Source of the DNA: Methanobacterium subterraneum
GTDB lineage: Archaea > Methanobacteriota > Methanobacteria > Methanobacteriales > Methanobacteriaceae
Assembly: GCF_002813695.1 (NCBI RefSeq)
Contig: NZ_CP017768.1
Location: 2,451,818 to 2,515,817, forward strand
Reading direction: 5' to 3'
Length of the DNA: 64,000 nt
The translations under genes and the position numbers were made by a program. The notes below the pieces were generated by a model, which saw only the letters and a program-made list of their open reading frames with translations, was not told the origin of the DNA and ran no database searches. Shown in pieces: positions 39,237 to 50,315 of this stretch; positions within the stretch are counted from its first letter, which is position 1; each line of letters begins with the position of its first letter.

Positions 39237-39743
39237 ATGGGCTTAAAAAATGATGAAAGGCCAATAATAATTCGTAAACCTCAAATAGGGGATGGATTTC
39301 ACATCCACAATCTAGTTCAAAAATGTAAACCATTGGATATTAATTCTTTATACAGTTATCTATTGGTATGCAGTCATTTTGATCAGACCAGCGTTATATC
39401 AGTATTAAATAATGAAATAGTTGGTTATATATCTGCTTACATTAATCCGAACCAAAATAAAACTCTTTTTATATGGCAAGTAGCAGTACATCCTGATATG
39501 CGTGGTTATGGTCTGGCCACCAAAATGATAATGGATATCCTTAATAGAAAACAGACTAAATCAGTTGAATTCATTGAAACAACAGTAACTCCTTCAAATC
39601 AAGCTTCAATGTCTTTATTTGAGGAAATAGCTTCTCAATTGAATGCTAATCTTAAAAAATCCCCACTTTTTACCAGTGATCTATTTGGCAAATTGAATCA
39701 TGAAGAGGAATTACTTTTCCGGATAGGCCCCTTAACTAAATAG
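39237..39743 (+). CDS. ectA: L-2,4-diaminobutyrate acetyltransferase
   Basis: GNAT-fold enzyme (168 residues) making N-gamma-acetyl-diaminobutyrate, the second step of ectoine synthesis. EctA marks are RKPQIGDGFHIHNLVQKCKPLDINSLYSYLL, the acetyl-CoA loop VHPDMRGYGLATKM and TVTPSNQASMSLFEEIA. First gene of an ectABC operon; no strong ribosome site, perhaps a leaderless transcript. Confidence 0.92.
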   Translation: MGLKNDERPIIIRKPQIGDGFHIHNLVQKCKPLDINSLYSYLLVCSHFDQTSVISVLNNEIVGYISAYINPNQNKTLFIWQVAVHPDMRGYGLATKMIMDILNRKQTKSVEFIETTVTPSNQASMSLFEEIASQLNANLKKSPLFTSDLFGKLNHEEELLFRIGPLTK

Positions 39744-39794
39744 GAGAAATTAATTGATTAGAAATGAGAATAGTGTTATGAACGTAGTGATTAG

Positions 39795-41078
39795 ATGAAA
39801 ACATTCAAACAGCATGAATCAGAAGTACGCAGTTATATAAGGAGTTTTCCAGCAATATTTAAGAAAGCAAAGGGTTCAATCCTATATGACGAACAAGGAA
39901 AGGAATATATTGACTTTTTTGCAGGTGCAGGGACTTTAAACTATGGACATAACAATCCCCTGGTTTCAGAAGCTCTTATAAAATATATACAGGACGATGG
40001 TATTATCCATGGCCTGGATAAAGCTACTACGGCCAAAAAAATATTTTTAGAGAAATTCTACGATATAGTCCTACACCCCAGGCATATGGAATATAAAATA
40101 CAATTTACTGGGCCTACTGGTACTAATGCAGTTGAAACAGCTTTGAAATTAGTTAGAATGGTTAAAGGTAGGAGTAATATCATTGCATTTACCAATGCAT
40201 TTCACGGGCTGACATTGGGGTCTATGGCAGTAACAGCAAATTCATTTTACCGAGATGAAGCATTTATCAACCGAACCAATGTAAGTTTCATGCCATTTGA
40301 TGGATACTTCGGCGAGGATGTTAATACCGCAGATTATCTTAGGAAATACTTGGAAGATCAAAGCAGTGGAGTGGATCTGCCAGCGGCAATAATTCTTGAA
40401 TGCATTCAGGCTGAGGGTGGTATCAATGTGGCTAGTGATGAATGGCTTAGGGATATCGAACAAATATGTAAAGATTTTGACATATTACTAATTGTGGATG
40501 ATATTCAAGTAGGTAACGGCCGTACTGGAAGTTTTTTTAGTTTTGAAAGTTCAGGAATCAACCCAGATATTATAACACTTTCTAAATCTATTGGAGGGGG
40601 TTTACCATTATCCATGGTACTACTGAAAACAGAATTAGATCAGTGGAAGCCGGGGGAACATACTGGAACATTTAGAGGGAATAACCTAGCTTTCATAGCA
40701 TCTGTAGAACTTTTAAGTTACTGGGAGAACGACAATATACCCAACACTGTTAAGAGCAAAGAAAAAATACTCAAAGAAAGGTTAATGGAAATAAAAAATG
40801 AATATCCAAGTATTCAGGCGGAAGTACGTGGCAAAGGATTAATATACGGGCTTAAAATTCCCCTAAGAGGGTTTTGCACTGAAGTATCAGAAGAAGCATT
40901 TTCAAGAGGTCTTTTGATAGAATTGGCAGGTGCAGAAGATAATGTCCTTAAATTTCTGCCTCCATTAACTATTGAACCTGATCTATTAAATGAGGGTTTG
41001 CAAATAATTGAAGATTCTATTAAATCTGTTCTGGAAAAAAGAGAAGCCATGATTGAGGATTTAAATAATGATAGTTAG
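39795..41078 (+). CDS. ectB: Diaminobutyrate--2-oxoglutarate aminotransferase
   Basis: Class III PLP aminotransferase (427 residues) converting aspartate semialdehyde to 2,4-diaminobutyrate. [45 protein letters not shown] and the PLP lysine in [13 protein letters not shown] are clear. Starts 51 bases after ectA behind GTAGTGATTAG and overlaps ectC by 11 bases. Confidence 0.93.
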   Translation: MKTFKQHESEVRSYIRSFPAIFKKAKGSILYDEQGKEYIDFFAGAGTLNYGHNNPLVSEALIKYIQDDGIIHGLDKATTAKKIFLEKFYDIVLHPRHMEYKIQFTGPTGTNAVETALKLVRMVKGRSNIIAFTNAFHGLTLGSMAVTANSFYRDEAFINRTNVSFMPFDGYFGEDVNTADYLRKYLEDQSSGVDLPAAIILECIQAEGGINVASDEWLRDIEQICKDFDILLIVDDIQVGNGRTGSFFSFESSGINPDIITLSKSIGGGLPLSMVLLKTELDQWKPGEHTGTFRGNNLAFIASVELLSYWENDNIPNTVKSKEKILKERLMEIKNEYPSIQAEVRGKGLIYGLKIPLRGFCTEVSEEAFSRGLLIELAGAEDNVLKFLPPLTIEPDLLNEGLQIIEDSIKSVLEKREAMIEDLNNDS

Positions 41079-41463
41079 AACCTTAGAAGAAATTGAGGGA
41101 ACCCGCCGTGAAATTTTTGCTGAAAATAATAACTGGGTTAGTAAACGTTTTATTTTAGCAGAAGATAACATGGGGTTTTCCTTCAATGAAACCATAATCT
41201 ATGCCAACACTGAAACTTTAATTTGGTATAAAAATCATTTAGAGGCGGTTTATTGTGTAGAAGGTGAAGGTGAAATAGAAACTACAGAAGATAGCATTGT
41301 TTATCCTATTAAACCAGGAACACTGTATGCTCTAGACAAACATGACCGTCACTATCTTCGAGCTTATGGAAAGGATGTTCGTTTGCTATGTGTCTTTAAT
41401 CCACCACTGGTGGGTGATGAGGACCATGATGAAGAAGGTGCCTATGTTAAATCAGGTAAATAA
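41068..41463 (+). CDS. ectC: L-ectoine synthase
   Basis: Cupin enzyme (131 residues) that closes the ectoine ring by removing water from N-gamma-acetyl-diaminobutyrate. Family features: [15 protein letters not shown] opening, [31 protein letters not shown], and [12 protein letters not shown]. Overlap with ectB and GAGGATTTAAATA before the ATG indicate one operon. No ectD (hydroxylase) and no transporter gene follow. Confidence 0.95.
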   Translation: MIVRTLEEIEGTRREIFAENNNWVSKRFILAEDNMGFSFNETIIYANTETLIWYKNHLEAVYCVEGEGEIETTEDSIVYPIKPGTLYALDKHDRHYLRAYGKDVRLLCVFNPPLVGDEDHDEEGAYVKSGK

Positions 41464-41520
41464 TCTAACCTCTGAAAGTGAAGATCTTCTGATGGTATAA
41501 CAATTTCTAGAAATACCAAA

Positions 41521-41558
41521 AACCTCCTGAAGATACTATTCTAGGGCTTCAGGAGGTT
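41521..41558 (+). terminator. Strong hairpin downstream of the ectoine operon
   Basis: AACCTCCTGAAG and CTTCAGGAGGTT form a perfect 12-bp stem around a 14-base loop, starting 58 bases after the ectC stop. It is the strongest inverted repeat of the window. No run of T follows directly, so it may act as a message-protecting or processing hairpin as well as a terminator. Confidence 0.5.
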
Positions 41559-41815
41559 AAGTCATCTATTTAACCTAATTTATGTTTTTTGTAGGTTTTG
41601 CTACGCATGAAAACATTTTAAAAAAATTTTACTTATGCATTATTTAATAAGCCCTCTAAAATCTTTGTTTATTTATTCTTAAGAAAGAGTAATATGCCTA
41701 TTCCAACTCCTTAAAGATAAAGAATACCCTTAAGGACCATCTAATATTGCAAAATAAATTTTAATTTGTATGTAAAAGTTATAGATATAAATATATAAAA
41801 TGGGGAGATTAACAG
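41559..41815 (+). promoter_or_regulatory. Spacer and promoter of the YjdF-like gene
   Basis: AT-rich spacer with no gene. ATATAAATATATAAAA at about 41787-41801 is a TATA-box candidate close to the start of the next gene, whose ribosome site GGGGAGATTAACAG follows. Confidence 0.35.
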
Positions 41816-42517
41816 ATGAGCTATTTAAATCCTAATCCGAAAGATATGAGTCCATTGCAGAGGAATTTGTTGAGAATAATGAGGATATTCCTTTTAGTTG
41901 CCGGTATTTACATCACCATCTTTGGAGGGGTGAATGGAGAGGAGCGAATATTCGGGATCCTGATCCTGGTGGCACTGGCCATAATCAACGCCCCGGCACT
42001 GGTCACTGGAAACCGAGTTCGTGTCCTTCCTGTGGAAATTGAACTCCTACTCCTGGCCATGGTATTATTTGAACTGGTGGGAGGGGATGCACTGGGATTA
42101 TACGTTAGACTTCCCCACTATGATAACTTCATGCACTTCATGCTACCCTTGTACATTGCTCTCATGGGGATGATGGTAGTATACACCATGTACTACTACG
42201 GGAGGTTAAAAGCATCATTGGCTGAGATGGCCATCCTCATTGTTATTCTAACAATAGGATTTGGGGGTATACTGGAAATGGGTGAATACACCTATGATAC
42301 ATACTTCTCCAAGGGACCAATCGGTCAGATCACAGGAAACACACAGATGCAGGGTTCACCAACCCAGGACCCCTTGGATGACACCATGAATGACTTATTC
42401 ACCGACACCGCTGGAGGAATTGTGGGAGCCATTTTAGGAGTGCTACTCATAAGAAGATCAGAACTGGAAGGTGGGCACTGGAAAGTAGCTGATGAAATAG
42501 AGCATATGGGTAATTAA
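41816..42517 (+). CDS. YjdF-like (DUF2238) membrane protein
   Basis: A 233-residue protein with about six membrane helices. The family motifs YDNFMHFMLP, the glutamate in GGILEMGEYTYD, and the late DPLDDTMNDLFTDTAGGIVGAILG fit DUF2238/YjdF membrane proteins. Function unknown. It is followed by a metallophosphoesterase and a membrane-anchored phosphodiesterase. Confidence 0.65.
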   Translation: MSYLNPNPKDMSPLQRNLLRIMRIFLLVAGIYITIFGGVNGEERIFGILILVALAIINAPALVTGNRVRVLPVEIELLLLAMVLFELVGGDALGLYVRLPHYDNFMHFMLPLYIALMGMMVVYTMYYYGRLKASLAEMAILIVILTIGFGGILEMGEYTYDTYFSKGPIGQITGNTQMQGSPTQDPLDDTMNDLFTDTAGGIVGAILGVLLIRRSELEGGHWKVADEIEHMGN

Positions 42518-42735
42518 TGATAAAGTAACCAAAAAAATTCCTTTCTCTATTTTTTGCACCGATAATTAATACCTATTTTTCCCCCAAAAACGGGTTTATG
42601 GGTTTAAAATCATTTAAAAAATTTTATATAAGTTAATTGTTATAATGTCATTGTGTAAAATTTATTCAATCCTACAAAATTATTAGTTTGCAGTTATTTG
42701 GTTGGGTAGTGAATCTCATAAGGAATCGGTTTTAA

Positions 42736-43590
42736 ATGAAAGAAAAGGATCCCAATGCCCTGAAATATAGGCAGAAGTTACAGAGGGGAATGACGCACTG
42801 GCGTCATAAAATAGGAAACCCTGAATTCAACCATAAAGATTTCCAAGTGGAACAGGTTGAAGTCATAGTACCCAACCTTGATCCGGTTTTCCACAATTAC
42901 CGCCTGCTGAACCTCTCGGACATACATCTCGGACAATGGATCACACCAAAACATCTGGAAGGTGTGGTGCAGATGGTAAATGATGAAAAACCAGATTCTA
43001 TTACTATAACTGGTGATTTTGTTTCTTACATACTGGACGATGTGGCTTGGGATCTGGAAAACTCCTTAAAGAAGCTAAAACCTAAAGAATTCTCATTAGC
43101 AGTTTTGGGAAACCATGATCACTGGTTAAGTGCAGATAAGATACGGGAAATATTACACCGGTCTAATATTATCGATGTCAGTAACAGTTTCCACACTATC
43201 ACTCATGATGAAGCTCATCTGCACATTGCAGGAGTGGATAGTGTGATGTTGGGTAAACACCGCCTTGATTTGGTACTGGAGAAACTCCCTGCAGAAGGAC
43301 CAGCCATACTTCTGGCCCATGAACCTGATTTTGCTGATATAAGTTCTATTACTGGACGTTTCAGTCTGCAAATATCCGGACACTCTCATGGGGGGCAATT
43401 CTTAATACCGGGGCTGGGCACATTCATTCGGGGTCCTCACTTCCTGAAATACCCTGCTGGGAAATATATGGTGGGGGATATGGTTCAATATACCAGCAGA
43501 GGATTGGGGACAAATGTATTCTGGTTTAGAATTAACTGCACCCCTGAAATCACGGTATTAACACTGAAATGCTCAAAAGATGTGATTTAA
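42736..43590 (+). CDS. Metallophosphoesterase (YaeI-like)
   Basis: Calcineurin-like phosphoesterase of 284 residues. Metal ligands are visible in LSDIHLGQW, ITGDFV, LGNHDHW, LAHEPD and SGHSHGGQF. The layout resembles YaeI/YkuE proteins that act on lipid-linked substrates at the membrane, but no clear signal peptide is present. Substrate unknown. Confidence 0.85.
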   Translation: MKEKDPNALKYRQKLQRGMTHWRHKIGNPEFNHKDFQVEQVEVIVPNLDPVFHNYRLLNLSDIHLGQWITPKHLEGVVQMVNDEKPDSITITGDFVSYILDDVAWDLENSLKKLKPKEFSLAVLGNHDHWLSADKIREILHRSNIIDVSNSFHTITHDEAHLHIAGVDSVMLGKHRLDLVLEKLPAEGPAILLAHEPDFADISSITGRFSLQISGHSHGGQFLIPGLGTFIRGPHFLKYPAGKYMVGDMVQYTSRGLGTNVFWFRINCTPEITVLTLKCSKDVI

Positions 43591-43717
43591 GGGTGGCTAT
43601 ACCTAATTACAATGATCTGAATGGTTAAAATTTAATAGACTATAAAAATATTATTTAAGTGGATTAAAATTAAAATGATGAGTTAAGAGGAAGAAGCCTG
43701 TATTGGGGATAATCTGG

Positions 43718-45829
43718 ATGGGAGATGGGGAAAAACATTCATTAGATTGGCATAGTCAGATCCAGGGCCATTCTCGTTTCTACTGGTTAGGTAGAACCCT
43801 GGTTATGTGGCTGGGGGGATTTCTGGGATTTGTGATTATTGATTATTTGTCAGTGGGGCTGCATTTTGATGATTGGTACACTGCGTTTATAGCTGCAGGG
43901 GTGGTGGGCATTCTAAATGCGATGTTCTGGCCAGTGTTAACCAGAATATTATTGCCCTTTATGGTGTTTACCGTGGGAATAGGGGCATTGCTGTTAAATG
44001 CATTTTTATTATGGCTGGCCAGTGACTTAGTGGCTGGATTTACCATTGAAGGACCTGCCCTGATATTAACGCCCATTGCCATGGCTGCAGTAACTGCAGT
44101 GTTATCTGCTATTTTAACCATTGATGATGATGCCACCTATTATCGGAGTGTTATCAGAAAGTTTAAAAAGGGCAAAATTAAATTTGATGAAAAACCAGGT
44201 GTAATCTTTTTGGAGATAGATGGTCTTGCCTTTAACATTCTTAGTGAGGCTCTGGAGAAGGGAGCCATGCCCACCCTTAAGAAATGGCTGGAAAATGGCA
44301 CTCATAGGGTGATGCCATGGGAAACTGACTTATCCAGTCAAACCGGGGCCAGCCAAGCAGGAATACTCCATGGGAATAACCACAATATTCCCGCATTCAG
44401 ATGGGTGGAGAAGGATAAAAACAATAAGATCATGGTATCCACAGGATTAGCTGATGCCCCAGTTATTGAAAAAAGGATTTCCGATGGTAACGGGCTTTTA
44501 GCCTGTCATGGTGCCAGCAGAACTAACCTTTTCTCAGGTGATGCAGGTGATGTTATTTTTACCTACAGTCAGCTTAAAGACCTGGGAAGATTTTATAGCC
44601 GGGCATGGTACTATGTTTATTCTTATCCATCTAACTTCGCCCGTATCGTAGCACTATTCCTGTGGGATGTGCTGCTGGACTTGGCATCCCAAATAGTCCA
44701 CTGGATAAAAAATATTCAACCTCGTATAAAGCGAGGTTTAATTTATCCATTTATAAGAGCAGGAGCTAATGTGTTCCTCCGTGAAGTTACCACAGCTGTA
44801 GTTATTGGAGACATGCTGGACGGTAAAATTGACGTGGCCTACGTAACCTACCTTGGATATGATGAAATAGCCCATCATTCTGGAACTCGGGATTGGGATG
44901 CCTTCCACGCCCTTAAAAAGTTGGATATGCAGTTTCATCGTTTGGATAACGCCCGTAAATACTCACCACGCCCCTACCATCTGGTGGTTCAATCAGACCA
45001 TGGTCAGACCAATGGAGCCACTTTCCTGCAAAGATATGGTTTGAGTCTGGAGGATCTGGTCCGGGATTTAATGCCTCCAGAAACTCGTATCTACAGTGAA
45101 CTCTCTTCCAATGAAGACCACTTTGGCCAGGCAATCCAGAATCCCATTGAAGATAGTAAAAAATATATAATGGGCAGAAGTGAACCAGTGGTGGACGAAA
45201 GCAGGTATATCTTTGATACAACAGTAAAAAAGGCTGATGAAACTCCTGTTATTAAGGGAAAAGTATTAGGCTACTTGCAACGTCACCAAATCGGAGAACT
45301 GCATTCAAAAGTATCTTCTGCGAATGCTCAGGTTATTGTCCTGGCATCTGGAAATCTGGGTCTAATATACCTAACCGAACATGTTGATCGGTTAACATTT
45401 GAACAGATAAAAACCATTTACCCTGATCTTATCCCTGGCCTGGTTCAACACGAGGGAGTGGGATTTGTAATGGTCAGTTCCAAGGAACATGGGCCAATGG
45501 CCATGGGAAGGGAAGGAATCCACTATCTTAAAGATGGAACTATAGAAGGAGAAGACCCATTAACTCCTTTCGGACCAAGAGCACATGAACACCTCCTTCG
45601 CACTGACAGTTTCCAATACGCCCCGGATATTCTGGTTAATAGTTTTTATGATGAGGAAAAAAATGAAGTGGCTGCATTTGAAGAACTGGTGGGTAGTCAC
45701 GGTGGTTTGGGCGGTGAACAAACACAGCCATTTATCTTATATCCTTCACAATGGTCTATGGGTTCTGAAGAGATAGTTGGGGCTGAAAAATTATACAAAG
45801 TTCTTAAAAAACAGTTGGAGCAATTATAA
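43718..45829 (+). CDS. Holin-like membrane domain fused to alkaline-phosphatase-superfamily phosphodiesterase
   Basis: About 703 residues. The N-terminal 140 residues hold four helices (LVMWLGGFLGFVIIDYLSVGLHFDDW, FTVGIGALLLNAFLLWLASDLVAGF) like the phage-holin family IV/YvlD group. From about residue 165 a type-I phosphodiesterase/nucleotide pyrophosphatase domain follows: VIFLEIDGLAF with the first metal aspartate, SSQTGASQAG as nucleophile region, TYLGYDEIAHHSG and VVQSDHGQTNG. Possibly acts on lipid-linked or cell-surface phosphodiesters. ATG 43718 is preferred over TTG 43703. Confidence 0.78.
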   Translation: MGDGEKHSLDWHSQIQGHSRFYWLGRTLVMWLGGFLGFVIIDYLSVGLHFDDWYTAFIAAGVVGILNAMFWPVLTRILLPFMVFTVGIGALLLNAFLLWLASDLVAGFTIEGPALILTPIAMAAVTAVLSAILTIDDDATYYRSVIRKFKKGKIKFDEKPGVIFLEIDGLAFNILSEALEKGAMPTLKKWLENGTHRVMPWETDLSSQTGASQAGILHGNNHNIPAFRWVEKDKNNKIMVSTGLADAPVIEKRISDGNGLLACHGASRTNLFSGDAGDVIFTYSQLKDLGRFYSRAWYYVYSYPSNFARIVALFLWDVLLDLASQIVHWIKNIQPRIKRGLIYPFIRAGANVFLREVTTAVVIGDMLDGKIDVAYVTYLGYDEIAHHSGTRDWDAFHALKKLDMQFHRLDNARKYSPRPYHLVVQSDHGQTNGATFLQRYGLSLEDLVRDLMPPETRIYSELSSNEDHFGQAIQNPIEDSKKYIMGRSEPVVDESRYIFDTTVKKADETPVIKGKVLGYLQRHQIGELHSKVSSANAQVIVLASGNLGLIYLTEHVDRLTFEQIKTIYPDLIPGLVQHEGVGFVMVSSKEHGPMAMGREGIHYLKDGTIEGEDPLTPFGPRAHEHLLRTDSFQYAPDILVNSFYDEEKNEVAAFEELVGSHGGLGGEQTQPFILYPSQWSMGSEEIVGAEKLYKVLKKQLEQL

Positions 45830-45934
45830 AACAGGTTTACAAGCATATCCTCTGTTATATTAGGAATTGAAAGTTCAACATATTAGGATATTTTAAAATT
45901 AAGATTTAAGTTGTAAAACTTTGAGATGGAAACT

Positions 45935-46147
45935 ATGAGTCAAAAGAATGGTAAAAACAGGAAGAATGTAAAGATTGGATCTGAAGTTTACATTGTGCTC
46001 AAAAAGGATCAGCGTAGTGGTAAAAGAACTAAAGGTGTGGTTAAAGATTTATTAACCCGCTCCGCATTCCATCCCCATGGGATAAAAGTACGGCTTGAGG
46101 ATGGCAGAATTGGAAGGGTTCAAGAAATAATTCAAGTAAAAGAATAG
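45935..46147 (+). CDS. YwbE family protein (DUF2196)
   Basis: A 70-residue basic protein with the YwbE pattern VKIGSEVYIVLKKDQRSGKRTKGVVKDLLT...HPHGIKVRLEDGRIGRVQ. Small SH3-like fold of unknown function found in bacteria and methanogens. ATG 45935 is preferred (GAGATGG upstream); ATG 45926 is an alternative. Confidence 0.8.
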   Translation: MSQKNGKNRKNVKIGSEVYIVLKKDQRSGKRTKGVVKDLLTRSAFHPHGIKVRLEDGRIGRVQEIIQVKE

Positions 46148-46316
46148 AAGTTAGCAAATTCATAATTTCCGATTAATTGAAAAACATTAATTAAACTACT
46201 ATTAAGAGCATTAATATTGATAAAAATGTAGTATTTATAAAAATAAGGAATTAATTAAATAGGGGTTAAAAATTTTTAAATAAATTTTAAAAAGGTTAAA
46301 AAAAGGTTAGTTATAT

Positions 46317-46589
46317 TTATTTCTCATCCTGGGTGACTGGGATCTTCCAGAGATAACCTACTTTTTTACCGCTTAATTGTTTATTTTTACCTTTCTTCTT
46401 GGTTAATTGGGCTTCACTGCCTTCCCATGATTCAACGTGTTCATCTAGGTATCTGGCTATTTCTTCACTGTATTTTTTGGTTCCAATGGTGTAATTATCA
46501 CTTTTATTACGGATATAACTGATTCCGTCACCTTTTTCTTCCATTACCTTGGATATTTCCATTATTTTTTTATAAAAATCTACTGACAT
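46317..46589 (-). CDS. Hypothetical 90-aa protein
   Basis: A small charged protein that I do not recognise: N-terminal helix (VDFYKKIMEISKVMEEKGDG), a middle part with YIRNKSDNYTIGTKKYSEEIARYLDEHVESW and a basic KKKGKNKQLSGKKVGYLWKI end. A very good AAGGAGACCTCATT ribosome site shows it is translated. Located between ywbE and tfb. Confidence 0.65.
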   Translation of the reverse strand: MSVDFYKKIMEISKVMEEKGDGISYIRNKSDNYTIGTKKYSEEIARYLDEHVESWEGSEAQLTKKKGKNKQLSGKKVGYLWKIPVTQDEK

Positions 46590-46768
46590 AATGAGGTCTC
46601 CTTAACTTTATTTGGTTAAAAAAATATTCATGAGTTTGTTAGGTATTTTATTCATTTTTTAATTCGATCCATATAATTGTATGGTTTAATAGAAAAATAA
46701 TAAAAATTGGTGGGAATAAATAGAGAAAAATTTTTTATAATCTTTTTCTCTAAATCTCTTCCAAACCA

Positions 46769-48036
<1,268 letters not shown>

Positions 48037-48151
48037 GCACTAAACCGAAAATTTTATATACTCTATGTTCTTCAATTTCTAGTATATAAATCTTTCGATA
48101 GCTTTATAAAAAAGATCACTAAATGTATCCTAATTTTCACTAATCTGCGCG

Positions 48152-49222
48152 CTATGAATCGGCTGATGGTGAGTTAACACTTTTATTCTTAATCTTGCGC
48201 CCATAGTAGAGTGCTGCCAGCGCACCAATTATGGTGGGAACGAAATAACTGGCCAAACGATCAATGAGGCTGGCGGCCATTACCACATCAGCTGAAACAC
48301 CAACCACTGCAAAGAGGCCAATTAAAGTAGCTTCCCTTATTCCCCAAGCACCTGGAAGTAATGGTAAGAGACTAATCAGAATTCCAATGGTGTAAATTAT
48401 TACCAGGGGTAATACTGGGGGGTATACTCCTAAAGCCCCAAAACATACATACATTCTTAACATGTCAAAGCCCCACATGGCAAATGATAGAATAAAGGCC
48501 AATAAGAATATTTTCCGGTCTTTCAGTGCAGTGATAAAACCAGTTGAAAACCGGTTGATATAGAAGATTATTCTGTCACTAATCTCATTAAATGAAATTT
48601 CTTTTTTGGTTAGGCGGACTGCAGTGGGATAAATGGATCTGGCAATTGATATAATTACCCGTTGAGTGATTTCTTTTCTGAGACCAGCATAGATCAGTAT
48701 TCCAAATAGGGTTATAGATGCAATAATCATGGCTATTACAAATATTCTGGTTACTGGAGGTATATTCCAGCTTAGCAAAAACAGGGCAGCGATAATTGAT
48801 ATCAAAACGAATGGTAGGAATTCAAATACCCTATCTGCAGTCGAAGATGCAAATCCTATTTCAAATGGTGTTCCTTCCACCTCCTTTAACAGGTACGCCC
48901 TCAGAGGCTCTCCACCTGCAGCACTGGGCGTGACATTGTTCCCGAATAAACTGGCCAATAGTAACATTAGAAGGGTGGTGAATTTAGGGGAGGTGTCTAC
49001 CACATCCAGAATCAGCTTCCACCTTAAGGTCCAGACCACATTTATTCCTATTTCTAATACTATATTAAATAGAACCCATTCCCATTTGGCTTTTCCAAGG
49101 GCTGAAACTACATCATTAAAGCCGATAAGAAAAGTCATTACGAAAATCAAAAAAGCAGCGACAGCAAAGGAAACAAGAATCTTCCATTTATGTTTTCGTA
49201 AAACTTGGTAAGTGTCCTGCAT
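48152..49222 (-). CDS. Flippase-like (UPF0104 / LPG synthase TM) membrane protein
   Basis: About 356 residues with eight hydrophobic helices, typical of the lysylphosphatidylglycerol synthase transmembrane/UPF0104 family. The NNVTPSAAGGEPLRAYLL and GAWGIREATLIGLF motifs are diagnostic. Thought to move lipids across the membrane; no synthase domain is present. ATG 49222 behind GAGGTGTTTG. Confidence 0.82.
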   Translation of the reverse strand: MQDTYQVLRKHKWKILVSFAVAAFLIFVMTFLIGFNDVVSALGKAKWEWVLFNIVLEIGINVVWTLRWKLILDVVDTSPKFTTLLMLLLASLFGNNVTPSAAGGEPLRAYLLKEVEGTPFEIGFASSTADRVFEFLPFVLISIIAALFLLSWNIPPVTRIFVIAMIIASITLFGILIYAGLRKEITQRVIISIARSIYPTAVRLTKKEISFNEISDRIIFYINRFSTGFITALKDRKIFLLAFILSFAMWGFDMLRMYVCFGALGVYPPVLPLVIIYTIGILISLLPLLPGAWGIREATLIGLFAVVGVSADVVMAASLIDRLASYFVPTIIGALAALYYGRKIKNKSVNSPSADS

Positions 49223-49342
49223 CAAACACCTCTATTAAAAAAACCTTACTCAAAAAAATCTTTGGAAATGGGATGTAAAAATAATCCACATCCAAAATAA
49301 TTATGTACAACAATTTTAAAGGTTATTAATATTTAATTACAA

Positions 49343-50020
49343 TCAAATTCCTAAAATATCAGATAAAGATACACCTTCTTCAAGTTCACGAAGTATTTTA
49401 TCCTCATTATTTTTAATCTGCATTGACTTTTTGATCACATTATCCAAAAGTACTTCAGCCACCACCACTACTCCACAGTCATCACCAAAGATCCAGTCTC
49501 CAGTTTTAACTTTAACCCCTCCACAATCTAGGGGAATGTTAATTTTCCCCTCGGCCCGTGGTGTTCCAGCATGGGGGACTACAGAACTTGAAAAAACAGG
49601 GTAATTCAGTTCTCGGACTGCAGATACATCCCGCATTGCACCATAGATCACCGTGGCTTGAATACCTTTTTTCTGGGCGTATTTACTAAATAATTCACCC
49701 CATACTCCAATTTTATCCCCGTCACAACATATAAAAACTATTTCGCCCTTTTTGGCAGTTTCAATAGCTTTTAATGAAGTTCCCCAATCGTCCTGTTGGG
49801 TTTTAACCGTGACTACCCTACCACTTATCTTTAGATCATCCTTGATAGGTTTTACACCGGGAATAACTCCGTACTCCCCAGTCAAATTTTTTAGGGAATC
49901 TGAAATCTGAGACGTGCTTACTCCTAGGTTTTCCAGGCTAAAATCATTGTGTTTTCCTTTTTTTGGGGATGAAAATTGTCCTAATAAAAAATCAGCGGAA
50001 ATTTCCATTTTATTACCCAT
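49343..50020 (-). CDS. RraA-like family protein
   Basis: A 225-residue protein of the RraA/HMG aldolase-like fold: GVSTSQISDSL, GRVVTVKT, DWGTSLKAIETAKKGEIVFICCDGD, ATVIYGAMRDVSAVRELNYPVF with the catalytic-type R-D pair, and GDWIFGDDCGVVVV. In archaea the actual reaction is not established. Starts four bases after the DUF211 stop with AGGACTGATTTT upstream, so the two are an operon. Confidence 0.78.
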   Translation of the reverse strand: MGNKMEISADFLLGQFSSPKKGKHNDFSLENLGVSTSQISDSLKNLTGEYGVIPGVKPIKDDLKISGRVVTVKTQQDDWGTSLKAIETAKKGEIVFICCDGDKIGVWGELFSKYAQKKGIQATVIYGAMRDVSAVRELNYPVFSSSVVPHAGTPRAEGKINIPLDCGGVKVKTGDWIFGDDCGVVVVAEVLLDNVIKKSMQIKNNEDKILRELEEGVSLSDILGI

Positions 50021-50024
50021 AAAA

Positions 50025-50315
50025 TCAGTCCTGAGGGGTGGTTACTTCTTCAACCATGGTCCTACCAGCCACAACTTCGTCAACACTGTGTATGGAACCA
50101 CCGTACTGTTCAATGGCCTTACTTATTTCCTCAAAGTCCAGGTCGTTACCCTGCATGGTGACCTTTATGTTTTCAGTCTCCTTATCAATTTCCATGAGAG
50201 TAACGTTAACACCTTCCACACCACTTACTTCGCTTATAAACTTGGCAAAATAGGGTAATGTTGGTTCATGGGGTTTTAATACATCTAGCACGATTCTAAT
50301 GAGACCTTTTGCCAA
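50025..50315 (-). CDS. DUF211 family protein
   Basis: A 96-residue ferredoxin-like-fold protein found in archaea (IRIVLDVLKPHEPTLPYFAKFISEVSGVEGVNVTLMEID). Structures of relatives form rings; function unknown. TTG start at 50315 behind GGAGGGCCTAAA. Leads the RraA-like gene. Confidence 0.8.
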   Translation of the reverse strand: MAKGLIRIVLDVLKPHEPTLPYFAKFISEVSGVEGVNVTLMEIDKETENIKVTMQGNDLDFEEISKAIEQYGGSIHSVDEVVAGRTMVEEVTTPQD

